Part shown: positions 24,342 through 35,270 of the stretch, in pieces
Position numbering within the stretch: position 1 is the stretch's first letter
Layout of the letters: every line of letters begins with the position of its first letter
Source of the DNA: Cladophialophora immunda
Taxonomy: Eukaryota > Ascomycota > Eurotiomycetes > Chaetothyriales > Herpotrichiellaceae
Assembly: GCF_000835495.1 (NCBI RefSeq)
Contig: NW_015622547.1
Coordinates: 1,116,001 to 1,180,000 of the forward strand
Direction of reading: 5' to 3'
DNA length: 64,000 nt
Notes under the pieces: generated by a model
Told to the model about the DNA's origin: nothing
What the model saw: only the letters and a program-made list of their open reading frames with translations
The model's database searches: none
Program-made: the position numbers and the translations under genes

Positions 24342-27300
24342 TCACGCGCTCACATTAAACTCCTCGATGACACTCCTCGGCCTTTGATATTCTCCCACTC
24401 CCATCCCATTCGCCCTCCCCTTCTCCCTAACCTCTTCCCATCGGCACTTGAGGCCAAAAAACTCCGGTCCGCCGACTCTCAAGCCTTCTACGCTCCCGGT
24501 CCACAGTGGAGAGGCTGGCATCCCTATCACGCGGACTTTCAGACCGTAACGCAGTTCAGGAGAACCGAGAGCCTCGCCGTCGCTACCAAGGATCGAGATC
24601 AAGTCGGGGACCGTGCATATTATCTCCTCTTCGAGCTCCTCTTGTTGTGACGATGATGTGGTTGGAAACTGCGAAATGAAACCCGCGGAGAGGTATTCGT
24701 TCTGGAACGGGATGACGAGGTGGCGGGTTTCACGGTTCGCGCGAGTGGATGCGCTTGAGCCGTCGTCTTGTTCTTCGGCGGACAAAGGGGCGATCACGCA
24801 TCGACCGACTGTATAACCACGGGAGACGTCGCGAGTGACGTCGACAACTTTGCCAACGTAGAGTTCTTTGACTGGGGTGATGCTCGACTATACGCATCTG
24901 TCAGTCGGTTGGGGCAAGTCGACGAGGATGAGCAACTCACAATGGCCTCTATAAAATCAATTTTAGCTTCCCGGGCTAGATGGACGGCGCGTCCCAGGTA
25001 CCATGCCTGGGAGACAGTGTTGGGTACGGCGTAGTCTTTGATGACTTTACCAGAGAGTGGCCTTCCGGCCGCAGCAGTGGAATTGCCCATTTCAATGCAG
25101 GTCTGGCGTGTCAGCGATTCTACTCGCTTGTTGGATTCGGCGGCCTACAGATGTAAACGAGTCAGCCTTCTTCTGAGGTGCGAGAGAGCGGAGGACAGTA
25201 TGAGTGACTTACCAGAACCACTGATGCGTTCCCTTTACAGTCAGCAGTAGCAAATGGCAGCACTGGCTGTCCATAAATATAAGGAGTTCCGTGCTCGAGC
25301 GTCGGATAAGCACGGCCCATCAAGTCGCAGTCAACCACCGGTCGACCATAGCGAGCACTTGTGGGAAACGTCACAAGTCCATTGCCTCCTCCAATCTCAT
25401 CTGCCACGATGCCGTCAAAGTCTTTGATGCCCATGATGCTGTTGACGGCGTCGATGGCTGCGAACACGTCCGTGCCCGCGCTGATCCGCTCGTCGCTCAC
25501 TGAAGGTGCGCCATATCCTGCACCGAACACACAGGTCCCGTCGTCTTTGAGAGATTCAAGAGGAACCACGCGGATGGCCCCCTGACCGGCTTTGCGCAGG
25601 ATGTCCAATGTGTACAGAGCCATTAGATACGACGAGCCGCCACCCCCGGTACCGAGAATGCCTGCGCCTGAAGCGATCAGTTGCACGTCGACGGGAGAGA
25701 TGTACCAGACGCCGTCCCGGACGTCGGGACGATACTTTGCAATGTCGACACCGAATGTCGGCTTCGCCAAACTGCCCTTCTGCACGTCTGTGGCCTCGGC
25801 TTTGGTCGCTTCTTGCGTCGTGTCGGCCTCCAGGTCTTGCTCGTGGTCGAGCGTGCCGTTAGAAACCCCATTCTGGACGGCCCCGTCTCGGGCTCGAAGG
25901 CTTCCGACTGCTTTCATCACAAACCTGGTGGTCTTGTTGGTCACATACTGCAGGGGGATCTTCTTGATCTCCACGATCTTGACGTCCCTTTCGTCTGCTC
26001 CATTCGACACAGCGGCCGCGATTGCGGCCTTCTTGACTGCCTCGATCGCGGCGTTCTCATCTCGGCCAGCCAATATCTCGATCACGTCGACTTCCCCTGC
26101 CACCTTCGCGATGGCTGCACCAACGGCGTTCGCGGAGTCGTGATGAGGCGGTCGAAGACATTCTTCTACTCCGTCAAGGTCCTCCGTAAGGATGATAGAA
26201 CCTCCACCCACGAGAAGGACAGACACGGGAGCAGACGAGACCTTCATCTTATCAATGGCTCGTTCCAACTGTCGCTTTATATCGGCTTTCCCTCCAGCAA
26301 TCACCGGTTCAGGAATGCCCTTGACTTTTTCGAAGTCACCGACCTCGGCCGCTCTCGAAGCCACGACGATATCCGTCGCAGTCATGACATTTCCTCCAAA
26401 CACCATGGCATCAGTTGTGAGACGATGCGCAACCGAGTCCGGACCGACAGTGACTCTCCCATCCTCCGCGGATTGACGCACGCGACTCCCTCCTCCGAGA
26501 CCGATGGAGAGCACCTCTGGCATGGAGAAGGCAGTGCGTACTCCACCCACCTCAACAAAGTTAGGCGCTTGTCGAGGAAATCCAGATGGCAAGAGGGAGC
26601 AGATGTCGGTCGTCGTCCCACCGATGTCGACCACCACAACTTGCTTGTCGGCTAGTCTTTGGTCACCGTGATCGAGCCCCTGGAGAAAAGCGGCTCCCAT
26701 CAGACTGTTGGTTGGACCGCTCGCGAAGGTTTTGATGGGCAATTCCGCCGCCACCGCAGCATCGGTGAGTGTTCCGTCATTCTGTGTTAGGTACAGTGGA
26801 CACGAGAGGTCAAGCTTGTGCATGGCAAGTCTGAAGCCCCGGATAGTCCTGCGGGCGAAGCCCAAGATCGCCGCGTTCAGGACGGTGGCATTCTCGCGAG
26901 TCAACAGTCCGGTTCCGCCAATCTGGCCCGAGCAGACGACAGATAATCCTGGTTCAAATTGTTGCAAAAGCGCCTTACATCGCTCTTCATGGAGACCGTT
27001 CTGATCGAGCGCAGAGAATACTCCGACAACCGCAACATACTGGATACCTGCTTCCACGATTGCCGCAGCCGTGGCTTTGATTTGCTCAGGGTTGAGTGGA
27101 GAGATCTCCCGGCCGTCAATCTCAAGTCCGCCGTCGAGGTAGAACGCGGGACCCTCAATGATGCTCTTCAATGCATATGGGAAGTCGGCAAAAGGAGGAA
27201 TCTAGATATTGTGAGCAGTCGTAGGTCGAAGCGGCCAACAACGCACAGACCTTTCTGGTGTAGGGGCCACAGAGCCTTATCACGGCCACCCGACTAAGCC

Positions 27301-27553
27301 TCCGGGCATCATTCTCGACAACGGCGTTTACGAAGTGAGTCGTCCCGATTGCGACATTCAACACTTTACTTCTGTCAATGTTCGAGCGAGCGAGGACCTC
27401 TCTCACTGCGTTCTGGATCCCCAGAGTCACGTGGGCTGTTGTAGAAGTCTTGCATGTGGCAAGCACACCACGCGAGTCGGTGTCGAGAGCATTGACATCA
27501 AGGATGGCGGCGTCGGTGTTCGTTCCACCGACGTCGACTCCAATTCGGTACAT
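24342..27553 (-). CDS. Hydantoinase/oxoprolinase fused to a DUF917 (S-methyl-thiohydantoin desulfurase-like) domain
   Basis: Four exons (27553-27251, 27201-25213, 25144-24941, 24887-24342) give 1013 aa. Residues 1-180 are the HyuA N-domain, beginning 'MYRIGVDVGGTNTDAAI'. The ASKHA ATPase-like core continues to about 520 ('VVVDIGGTTTDICSL', 'LSIGLGGGSRV', 'LLVGGGSII'). After an NG/Glu-rich linker at about 550-590, the DUF917 module fills 600-1013 ('SGAGILGTGGGGSSYLMAL', 'GFDGIVADEIGGGN'-like segments, 'VVDCDLMGRAYP'). The family opens hydantoin or oxoproline rings in an ATP-dependent way, and DUF917 proteins include zinc S-methyl-thiohydantoin desulfurases. No HyuB-type domain is visible. The gene is divergent from an NCS1 permease, suggesting catabolism of an imported cyclic ureide. 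The start matches the family's canonical N-terminus; longer upstream frames are not conserved-looking. Confidence 0.9.
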
Positions 27554-28384
27554 GGTCGAAGTCGCAATCTGCAAGGCCTCGCTTGGTGGTCTTCCGGTGT
27601 CTAATGGATCGACGGCAAAATATTTCTGTCCGGGGCCGTTCGTATCGAAGATTGAGAGATATCTTCCATGTCGGCCGGGCAGCCAGCACAGCCGCCCTAT
27701 AAGCTGCGGGATCTGCTCCAAGGAACAGTGGAACGTTGGGAGGAATCGAGACACGGTCGACTTTGCTTCATCTCCACTACCTTCTGGACGGCACGAGGGT
27801 CTCTGGTTCCAAATGCGCCAGAACCCCCAAACGCCAGATGCCGAACGGAGATCTGCGGGCGCACAATGGTGTTTCCAAAGGTGTTCCACGGGCCCACCAG
27901 GCCTAGATCGGAGAGAGTATCAAGATCAGGCAAGTGACAGGGCCGAGAAATGGGCTTATCGACAGATGTGTTGATTGGGATACTTCATAGGCCATCTTTC
28001 AGTGGTCTCCTGGCACCGGTTTCGGTCTTTGACCCCAATTCGTCTACCTATCATCCTTCTTCTTGGCCAGTAAGCCCTCCAGCAAATCCAAGCTGGACCA
28101 TCCTGGCCTCTTTCTTTGCCTTAGACTCAATTGGTCCCAATCGCACCCTCATTGGCACAATAGAGATGATTAAGCACTGATCGACCGGAGCGCTAAGAAG
28201 GACAATCCCTGGGAAGCAATTGATCCTCTCAGGCGTCGTTATCAGTGCATGATTAATCAATGGTTACGAGAATGCTCAGCGACGGGGAACTCCCGTTTAT
28301 AACTCGCGCTCCATCCTGCACCCCTTCAATGATGGCGGGCGGTATCTGCCCTCTTCCAACCCCGGTGGAACTGGCCACGTCGAT
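27554..28384. other. Divergent promoter region, hydantoinase fusion / NCS1 permease
   Basis: 831 bp separate the two start codons. An upstream leader exon of the permease may lie here because its first frame is open before the chosen ATG. The arrangement favours co-regulation of uptake and hydrolysis. Confidence 0.55.
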
Positions 28385-30287
28385 ATGGCGGGCTTCAAGG
28401 GCTTCATGAGGAAGCTCGAGGTCCCGTACGAAGGAGGGACGATCCCCAATCGCTGGATCAACAATGATATCAAGCCCATCGAGAAGGGCCGGCGAACATG
28501 GACGTTTTGGACTTTTCACAACCTCTGTACGTTGGGACCCTTTTCGTAGTCGCCGTTGGAAAAAAGCCCCGCTGATGTCTCTGTAGGGGTGTTGACCAAC
28601 ACAAATATCTCGACGTACATGACCGGAAGCTCGCTGATTGCACTTGGGTTGAACTGGTGGCAAGCCATCATTGCTATAGTCTTCGGCGCAGTCCTCTCAA
28701 CCGTCTTTGTAAGTCGTGCACCTCCCCAAGAACGTCCACCTGGACAGTACTGACCGCATGGGGATTCTGTGAGGAATACAGATAGTATTGAACAGCATGC
28801 CAGGTGCGTTCTATCACCTCGGGTTCCCCATTGCCAATCGCTACGTTTGGGGCATGTATGGCAGCTCCTTCGTCATATACAACCGGATCCTCTTGTCGCT
28901 GGTATGGTATGCCGTACAAGCATGGATTGGCGGGCAATGTGTCTACGTCTGCCTTGAAGCGATATGGCCCAATCTCGAACAACGCATCCCGAACCACCTC
29001 CACGCCACGGGACTGACGTCTGCGTCATTCCTCACTTACTGGATCTTTTGCCTCATATCTCTCCCCTTGATCTGGATCCGGCCGCATAAGTTGAAGGTGT
29101 TTTTCTACGTTGCCGTGGCCTCGATCTTCACTTTTGAGATTGTGCTTCTGATTTGGGCTCTGGCCACGATGGATGGGTTCGGCGACACAATCACCGGTCA
29201 CCCGCAAACTCAAGACACGTCGACCGGCTGGGCGGTGCTGTATGGCATCATCAGTGCCATAGGGGGGATTGCGGCGGGCATCTTGAATCAGAATGATTAC
29301 GCTCGTTTCGCCCGTCGGCCCCGGGATGCCATCTGGGGTCAGATCGCCAGCGCCGCGACGTACTCGATCATCAGCTCCGTCGTGGGGATTCTCGTCACGG
29401 CGGCCACGCAGAGGCGGTACGGCGCTGCTCTGTGGAGTCTTCCTGATCTGCTGATCGCTATGATGCACGCCGGAGGCTCCAGGTCTCGAGCTGCGGGCTT
29501 CTTCGGCGGTGCTGCGCTCGTCATCTCGCAGTGGGGGATCAATGTCCCCGGGAACGCACTGTCTGGGGGTTTCGACTTTGCCGCGACTTTCCCACGGTAT
29601 ATCAATATTCGCAGAGGAGCGTACATCACCGCCATCTTGTCCATGGCCGTCAACCCGTGGCAACTGCTCGCCACGGCTTCGACATTCCTGGCCGTCCTGT
29701 CGAGCTACGGCGTGTTCCTGGGTCCGATGATTGGGCTGATGATCTCCTCGTACTACATTGTGCATCGTCAAAAGATCAAGGTGGATGATCTATTCCGAGG
29801 CGACAGGACCAGCATCTACTGGTACACATATGGGATCAACTGGCGGGCGCCAATAGCGGTACGTATAATCGAGCTTTGTTCTCACTCTTGCTCCGAATCC
29901 AGTTTCCCCCCTTGAGGTTATCATGAAGAATCTAACGTATATCAAAATCCACAGTGGGCGTGCGGCGTCTTCCCCTCGATGCCGGGCTTCATCTCCAATG
30001 TCAACAACGGGATCCACGTGTCCCTGGGCTGGACACACCTGTACTACATTTCCTTCCTGGTCGGCTTCTCCATCGCGGCCGTCGTCTTTGTCGCGCTGCA
30101 CCATTTTGCGCCTGCGCCCAGCGTCAAGGACTTTGTCCTGAGCCCGGCGTCCAGTAGGCAGGTCATGGCCGAGTACCAGACCAAATGGGACGCCACGGAG
30201 GAGAGGGTCGGCGGTGACGGGGTGCCTTCGGAGAGCGTGCTGCCCAAGGATGTCGAGGATGTAGAGGGGTTCCCGAAGGATATCTGA
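28385..30287 (+). CDS. NCS1 family nucleobase/allantoin/hydantoin-type permease
   Basis: Exons 28385-28526, 28587-28708, 28782-29858 and 29955-30287 encode 557 aa. The order of motifs follows the Fur branch of NCS1: 'NRWINNDIKPIEKGRRTW' before helix 1, 'GAFYHLGFPIANR', 'GMYGSSFVIYNR', 'WYAVQAWIGG', 'NQNDYARFARRP' and 'QWGINVPGNALSGG'. Twelve helices are expected. Substrates of the branch include uracil, uridine, allantoin and, in bacterial Mhp1, hydantoins. Pairing with the divergent hydantoinase fusion points to a hydantoin-like substrate. The N-terminus is uncertain: the frame is open about 120 nt upstream of the chosen ATG, so an additional 5' exon is possible. The acidic C-tail ('LPKDVEDVEGFPKDI') is typical for fungal members. 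Confidence 0.88.
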
Positions 30288-30910
30288 ATCTACTTCCACA
30301 CTAGGATGTCATGTGGTGTGATGTGATCGTAGGACATAATGCAACGGGTTCGGCGAATGAATACGAGTTCATGATAAGACGATGCACGCAAAGATGAAGA
30401 AGCTTTCTTGGCCTCGCTTGTGGTGAAGTGATGCTCGGCAGGGGATTCCTCTTTCTCCCCCAGACTTCGGGGACCAGGTGGCTATAGCGCGAGTAGAACG
30501 GTGAGACCGCGACTGGGCACGCAAGCCACAGCGCCCAAACCAACCTATCGTGCCCATCTTGGGGCTATTGACTTCTCTGTTCTGCTGTCTCTCCTCAGTC
30601 CCCGCGCCAGCCACCTTTTGGATACAACGAAACTAATGACGGTCTAAACGCCTACACGTGGCCCTAACTAGGTGCGGCTGAGGAGTGGTGGTACAGAATA
30701 CAGCTGAAAGGAGATGGTGCAGCTGGGGGGGTTGGGGGGGTGAGAGAGAGAGGCATGGTCTCTGTGACATTTAATACTCTCACGGTGTGCCCTCAGTCCA
30801 AGGATGCATCTCCCTCCTACAACACCATATTCGTCGTAACTGGGAAGAAACTCGATTACCCTCAACCTCCCTCCAGACACGTTTCCTTTCACACCCCCAG
30901 CCGCCACACA
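30288..30910. other. Interval between NCS1 permease and SnoaL-like gene
   Basis: It contains a G-rich run near 30725 and presumed promoter sequence for the small gene. No other gene is seen. Confidence 0.5.
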
Positions 30911-31465
30911 ATGTCTAAATCCACCGTTTCAGCCTTCGTCGTCTATATCGATGGCTCGGACAAGAACCAGAGCTTCCGCGAGCACCCCGTCCTCGACTTC
31001 CTGTTCGACCACGCCGAGGCCTTTGACCACGGCGACATGAAGACGGGGCCATACACCCGATACCAGACGGACGACTTTGTCTTCACCAAGGCCGACGGCA
31101 CCGTCTTCGCCCCGGGCGAGGCGTCCTGGCAGGGCTGGCTGGCCGGCTACGCGCCCTTCACCGAGCACCTGCACGAGGCGCGGTACTGCAACGTGTACGA
31201 GCGCGACGGCGGCGCGTGGGAGATGATGGGCGTCGCGCACGTCTTCGCCAACCTCGCCGCCCCGGGCGAGAAGACCAAGGCGGACCTGTCGGGCCGGCTG
31301 TGGGACGTGGTCGTGCCGGGCGCGTTCCTCTTCAAGTGCGTCGCGGACCCCAGCGGGCCCAAGGGGTTCAAGGTCAAGTCCATGACCCTGTACGGCGACG
31401 GGACGCCCGTGGTCGCCGAGATGGTCAAGCGCGGGATGCTCAAGCCGGAGGATCTTGCAAAGTAG
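30911..31465 (+). CDS. Small NTF2-like/SnoaL-type protein
   Basis: A single-exon 184-aa protein. The pattern of N-terminal helices followed by strands ('HPVLDFLFDHAEAFDHGD', 'WQGWLAGYAPFTEHLHEAR', 'VVPGAFLFKCV') suggests a SnoaL/NTF2 alpha+beta cone as found in small fungal cyclase- or isomerase-like proteins; no catalytic residues can be named. Codon use is strongly GC-rich compared with the flanking intergenic DNA, as expected for real coding sequence. It lies on the same strand as the NCS1 permease, 620 bp downstream, and might be a third member of that group. An in-frame ATG 171 bp upstream exists but adds residues unlike the family. Confidence 0.7.
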   Translation: MSKSTVSAFVVYIDGSDKNQSFREHPVLDFLFDHAEAFDHGDMKTGPYTRYQTDDFVFTKADGTVFAPGEASWQGWLAGYAPFTEHLHEARYCNVYERDGGAWEMMGVAHVFANLAAPGEKTKADLSGRLWDVVVPGAFLFKCVADPSGPKGFKVKSMTLYGDGTPVVAEMVKRGMLKPEDLAK

Positions 31466-31818
31466 GAAGGGGTGGTTCAGCCCGAGCGGAAAGAATAATG
31501 TTGGGGTTTTCGGCAGGTTTGAGCAAGGCGTTCTCTAGAACAATCGAGCATGTGTGTGCCACTGGGGAGTGCTCCGTTTCCTTCTTCTTTCCTCCGTGAT
31601 TGCTGCCCGTCTCCTCCTGCGGTTGGGTGTGTGGTGCTGCAAATCCGCAGGCCACCGGCGCCAAGGGCTCTGTGCGCAGTGTTTATTGTTACTCTTGACA
31701 TTCTCGAGCCATGCATCGCTCTGTCGCCCTAAGCTATGGCATGCGCTGGATCAAGTCCTGGTTGGCGGGTGCCTTGGACTCAAGAACCTGCTCGACAGAA
31801 CTTTCTTGCCCTCTTGAG

Positions 31819-31827
31819 TATAAAAGG
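31819..31827 (+). promoter_or_regulatory. Candidate TATA box
   Basis: TATAAAAGG lies about 100 bp before the first ATG of a pair of tiny reading frames (31923 and 31958). The segment after it is pyrimidine-rich, like a fungal 5' leader. No expression evidence is available, so this is a sequence match only. Confidence 0.4.
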
Positions 31828-31957
31828 GGCGCCTCTTCCATTCTGCCACCACATCACTTTCACCTCGCGGAAGTCGACGACGTCCTCCCTCCCCGTCGAC
31901 ACCCCGCGAGTGAATCTCTCAAATGACTCCCATCAAACACCGACGCAGAAAGAGGCC

Positions 31958-32146
31958 ATGATTCAGCCCTCCCTACCCAATCCCGATTCAACCGGAGCCA
32001 CCGGTGCACTCGAATCGCCCAAAACGTCCCTCGAACCTGTCCTCGAGCTAGATTCTGACGTGGTAACCATGTTACTTGATGTTGAAGAGTGGGATTCAGG
32101 AGCACCCCGACCAGAAACGCTTTCCGAGAAACTTCGACCCGGTTGA
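31958..32146 (+). CDS. Possible small protein of unknown function (62 aa)
   Basis: A 62-codon frame beginning 'MIQPSLPNPDSTG' and ending 'LSEKLRPG'. It is preceded by a 12-codon frame (31923-31961) whose TGA overlaps its ATG as ATGA, and by a TATA-like box at 31819. The peptide is acidic and Pro-rich with no recognisable domain. It could be a short protein, the first exon of a longer gene, or chance. The complementary strand here carries a different decayed-looking frame, so the assignment is weak. Confidence 0.2.
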   Translation: MIQPSLPNPDSTGATGALESPKTSLEPVLELDSDVVTMLLDVEEWDSGAPRPETLSEKLRPG

Positions 32147-32288
32147 CCTCCTCGACGTGGATATGGGAGGACCACTGTGAGAGTTCGGGCCACAGGAGCA
32201 ACGAAGAGCCTAGGCCGTGGCTGGCAACATGTCTCACGCCGCGTTCAGAAGCAAGTGGCACAGCCTGGCACGGAAGAGACGCCATCTC

Positions 32289-32393
32289 TGCATTCCATTC
32301 TGCCCGCGTCATCTGCCATTCTGTGAGCACCTTCGTCAACTCTCCGACCGTCATCTTGCATTCTTCGGCCGTCTGCTGCCACTCGTCGCCCGT
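32289..32393 (-). repeat. Five degenerate 21-nt units coding a heptad repeat (minus strand)
   Basis: Read on the minus strand in one frame, five consecutive 7-residue units follow the pattern T-x-x-E-(W/C/L)-x-x: TGDEWQQ, TAEECKM, TVGELTK, VLTEWQM, TRAEWNA. Such heptads are typical of coiled coils. The frame stays open on both sides (about 31860-32498) but no domain or convincing start is visible, so this may be a remnant of a coiled-coil protein gene. Confidence 0.5.
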
Positions 32394-33331
32394 AGTCTGA
32401 GAGCCAGTCTCCCGACCCTGCGATCGTCTGGCTAAAACAAGGGCTGAGTTCACCCAAACTAACAATGACCTCAGCACCCGTAACGAGTTCTTCACCACGC
32501 ATAGTAACGCTCCGACCAGTTAGCATACTCAATAGCCACGATGTGGCCGCCATGACAGATATAGCTAACGTTGTTGACAACGATGGGGAGGTTACCGTGT
32601 CTAAGGTAGATTCAACACCCTTATGAATGAATATCACCACTGAACCAATTGTGAGGATGCTACAACACCGCCCTTTGTCGCTCGTCAGACTATGTCGCTC
32701 AGTTTTGGGTTAGCCTCGTACCTCGTCCGCTAGATTGCAAGCTCACGGCAACTCCCAACAACAACTTCTCCCTGTTTCGCATTCGGGCTACCTCGTCTAC
32801 CTTCGGCCCTCGCCCTTCGTCCTTAACTACCTCACCCAAGACGAAGATCCGACATTAGCTCACTGCTACCTGGCCTCACCGCGCGATGAACAATGAACTT
32901 CGGCGGCTTAGCTTATGCTAGGCTCGGCTGTCGCATATTCGCGTCTCGAGTCTTGAAGTTGACGCTCATCATGCACAAATCGATCAGGGACCCGGCATCC
33001 GCTCGGCAAGCTGTCAACTCGTTAGCATGAGGCCGATAGCGTTGTTGGTCGGGTCTGTTGCCTGAACCTCTCTGACTTACCGAGTATTCGTCAAGCAAAG
33101 TGGGTAGGCGAGTAAGTTGTCTCCTTGTGAAGTCCAAAGCCGAGAAAGAACACAGGCAAGTCTATCAACGCCACCGCCTCAACGAAGCACGGCCCTGCCG
33201 AAATGAGGACATTCAGCAAGCCTCAACCATGTCTTCTCGCCTCGCATCACAACGACGACGCTCAGCTCGCATCCCGCAGCATGGGTCTCCGGGGCCCCGG
33301 ATCTGGCAATTCTCAGCGGAATTTAAGATAT

Positions 33332-33409
33332 ATGCAGAGGCCCTCGAAACATGACGAACGTTTGACATTGATGCAGAGGCCCTCGAAACGTGACGAACGT
33401 TTGACATTG
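33332..33409. repeat. 39-bp tandem duplication (two copies)
   Basis: Two adjacent 39-bp units (33332-33370 and 33371-33409) differ by one base (A to G in 'gaaacRtgacg'). The length is 13 codons and is open in plus and minus frames, but no gene is supported. It sits about 80 bp before the MFS transporter start and so lies in its leader or promoter. Confidence 0.8.
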
Positions 33410-33487
33410 CTGTGAATCCTTTTGCCTCAGCTTGAAGCATTAGCCGCTGTTACTGATCTCATATTTCACCACCCCTCCCTCCGCACT

Positions 33488-35270
33488 ATGGCAATCCAAA
33501 CCGCAGAACATGTCAAGAAAAGACAGTTTCGCTTGTACAATGTGATGGTCAACGTCTTCATGGGCTTTGGCTCAATCACCATGGGTTACAGTGCCAGCAT
33601 CATCGGTACGACCTTGGGTATGTACTTTACAACTCCTCACAGGCCAAGCACTCATCCATCTGTAGCACAGCCTACCTTCGTACAATACTTCGAACTCGCC
33701 ACCAGATCCAACACCACCCAGCTCATCTCGGCGATGAATGGGTTGTTTCAGGCGGGAGCATTTGTCGGCGCCCTCCTCATCAACGTGGTTGGTGACCGCT
33801 ACGGCCGCAAATGGGCTATTGCCGTCCCGAGCATTCTCTCCATCCTGTCGGGTGCCCTCATGGCTGACTCGGTCCATATCGGCATGTTCTTGGTCTTTCG
33901 CTTTGTCAGTGGCATTGGGTCGTGGATGCTATTAGGGGCAGTCCCCATGTGGATGACTGAACTGGCGCCCCCCAAGAACCGCGGGGCTTTGGTCAACATC
34001 CACGGTGCAGCTTTGCTTCTGGGATATGCTTTTGCTTCCTGGATGGGATTTGCGTGGTTTCATCTCGATAATGTGAGGAGCAAGTCCAATATCTGGCTGA
34101 TAGCTTGGGTCTTGATTTTGTCACTGACTCTTCAAAGCCCAGCGCTTGGCGGGTACCTCTCGCAATGCAAGCTCTTCCAGCAGTCATTGTGTTGACCGGC
34201 TTACCTTGGGTTCCGGAATCACCGAGATTCTTGGTCAAGATCGGTGACAACGAGAAAGCACGACAGGTTCTCGCCAAATTGCACGACAAAGACGAAGCAG
34301 AAATTGAGTTCGCCCAGATCAAGGCTCAGCTCCAGGTGGACAGGTCACTCCCCCACAGCTGGTCGTCGCTGGTCACAAAGAGATCTTATCGGAAGCGGAC
34401 GCTGCTTGCATTGATTTTGGCATTCGGCACCCAGGCCACAGGCATCCTCGTGATCAACAGTGAGTGAGCCTATCTTGTGCCGTTTTTACGCCTACTGATG
34501 CACACGACGCCTTTCAGATTACTCTTCAATCATCTATACCAGCCTTGGGTTCTCGGGCTCCACGGTGCTCATGTATCAAGCTGGGTTCAACATGCTCGGC
34601 TTCGGGTGTGGTGTCATTGGCATATTCCTCATCGACCTGCTACCTCGTAACCAACTTCTCGCGCTTGGTACTTGTTTGGTGAGCTCATGCTTGATCGTGG
34701 AGGCTGCGTTGGTGGCCAATTTCCCAGTCGGCCCAGGTCAAAATAACGCCGCCCTACGAGCTGCTGTTGCCATGACCTTTTGCTATATGGTATGTCTTCG
34801 CGTGTTCAGGAGACTGATTGCGATGACTGATTCTCTCTCTTCAGGCATTCGCCCAGCTCTGTCTCGACGAGGTTCAGTGGGTCTATTACGCGGAGCTCTT
34901 CCCCAACCATCTCCGTGGGAAAGGCGTGGCCTTTTCGTTGGCGACCTTGGCCGTGGTCGACCTGTTGTGGCTAGAAGTCGCACCAACAGCCTTCAAGCAA
35001 GTTTCCTCTGTTCACGGAAGGTTTGGCATGGATACTAACAACGGCCTTAGGAATATCGGCTGGAAGTTCTACCTGTGTTTTATTATCCTGTCCTTGCTCT
35101 TTGCCATTGTGTGTTTCTTCTTTTTCCCAAACACTCGAGGCTTGGCTATTGAAGAGATCGCTGTTCTATTTGGTGATGCGAACGAGGCTGGCGAGGCATC
35201 CACATCGGAAGCGTCAGAAGCGGCCACCAAGGACGGTGGGGTCTTTGTGGAGGTAGAGAAGAGTGTTTAA
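33488..35270 (+). CDS. MFS sugar transporter (hexose/lactose-permease-like)
   Basis: Six exons (33488-33617, 33666-34072, 34138-34459, 34518-34789, 34845-34996, 35051-35270) give 500 aa. Motifs in order are 'VGDRYGRKWAIA' (loop 2-3), 'PPKNRGALVNIHGA', 'PWVPESPRFLVKIGDNEKA' after helix 6, 'NYSSIIYTSLG' in helix 7, 'YYAELFPNHLRGKG' in the late loop, and 'FFPNTRGLAIEEIAVLF' after helix 12. The plasma-membrane sugar porter family is clear but the substrate is not. The last intron (34997-35050) begins with GC instead of GT. It is 54 nt and free of stops, so retention would add 18 residues without a frameshift. The tail is acidic, rich in Ala and Ser. Confidence 0.9.

Larger units (their letters stand above)
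31466..33487. other. Gene-poor 2 kb interval
   Basis: Apart from the TATA-like site, the two tiny overlapping frames, the heptad-repeat remnant and a 39-bp tandem duplication, nothing convincing was found. Several medium frames exist on both strands but none carries a recognisable domain or consistent splice sites. The contrast with the dense flanks suggests decayed sequence, possibly old transposon or gene debris. Confidence 0.5.

Noticed and set aside
25681..26655. 324-codon plus-strand frame
   Set aside because: Antisense to the hydantoinase fusion; no recognisable motif.
29025..29771. 248-codon minus-strand frame
   Set aside because: Antisense to the third exon of the NCS1 permease; charged, repeat-like composition typical of a shadow.
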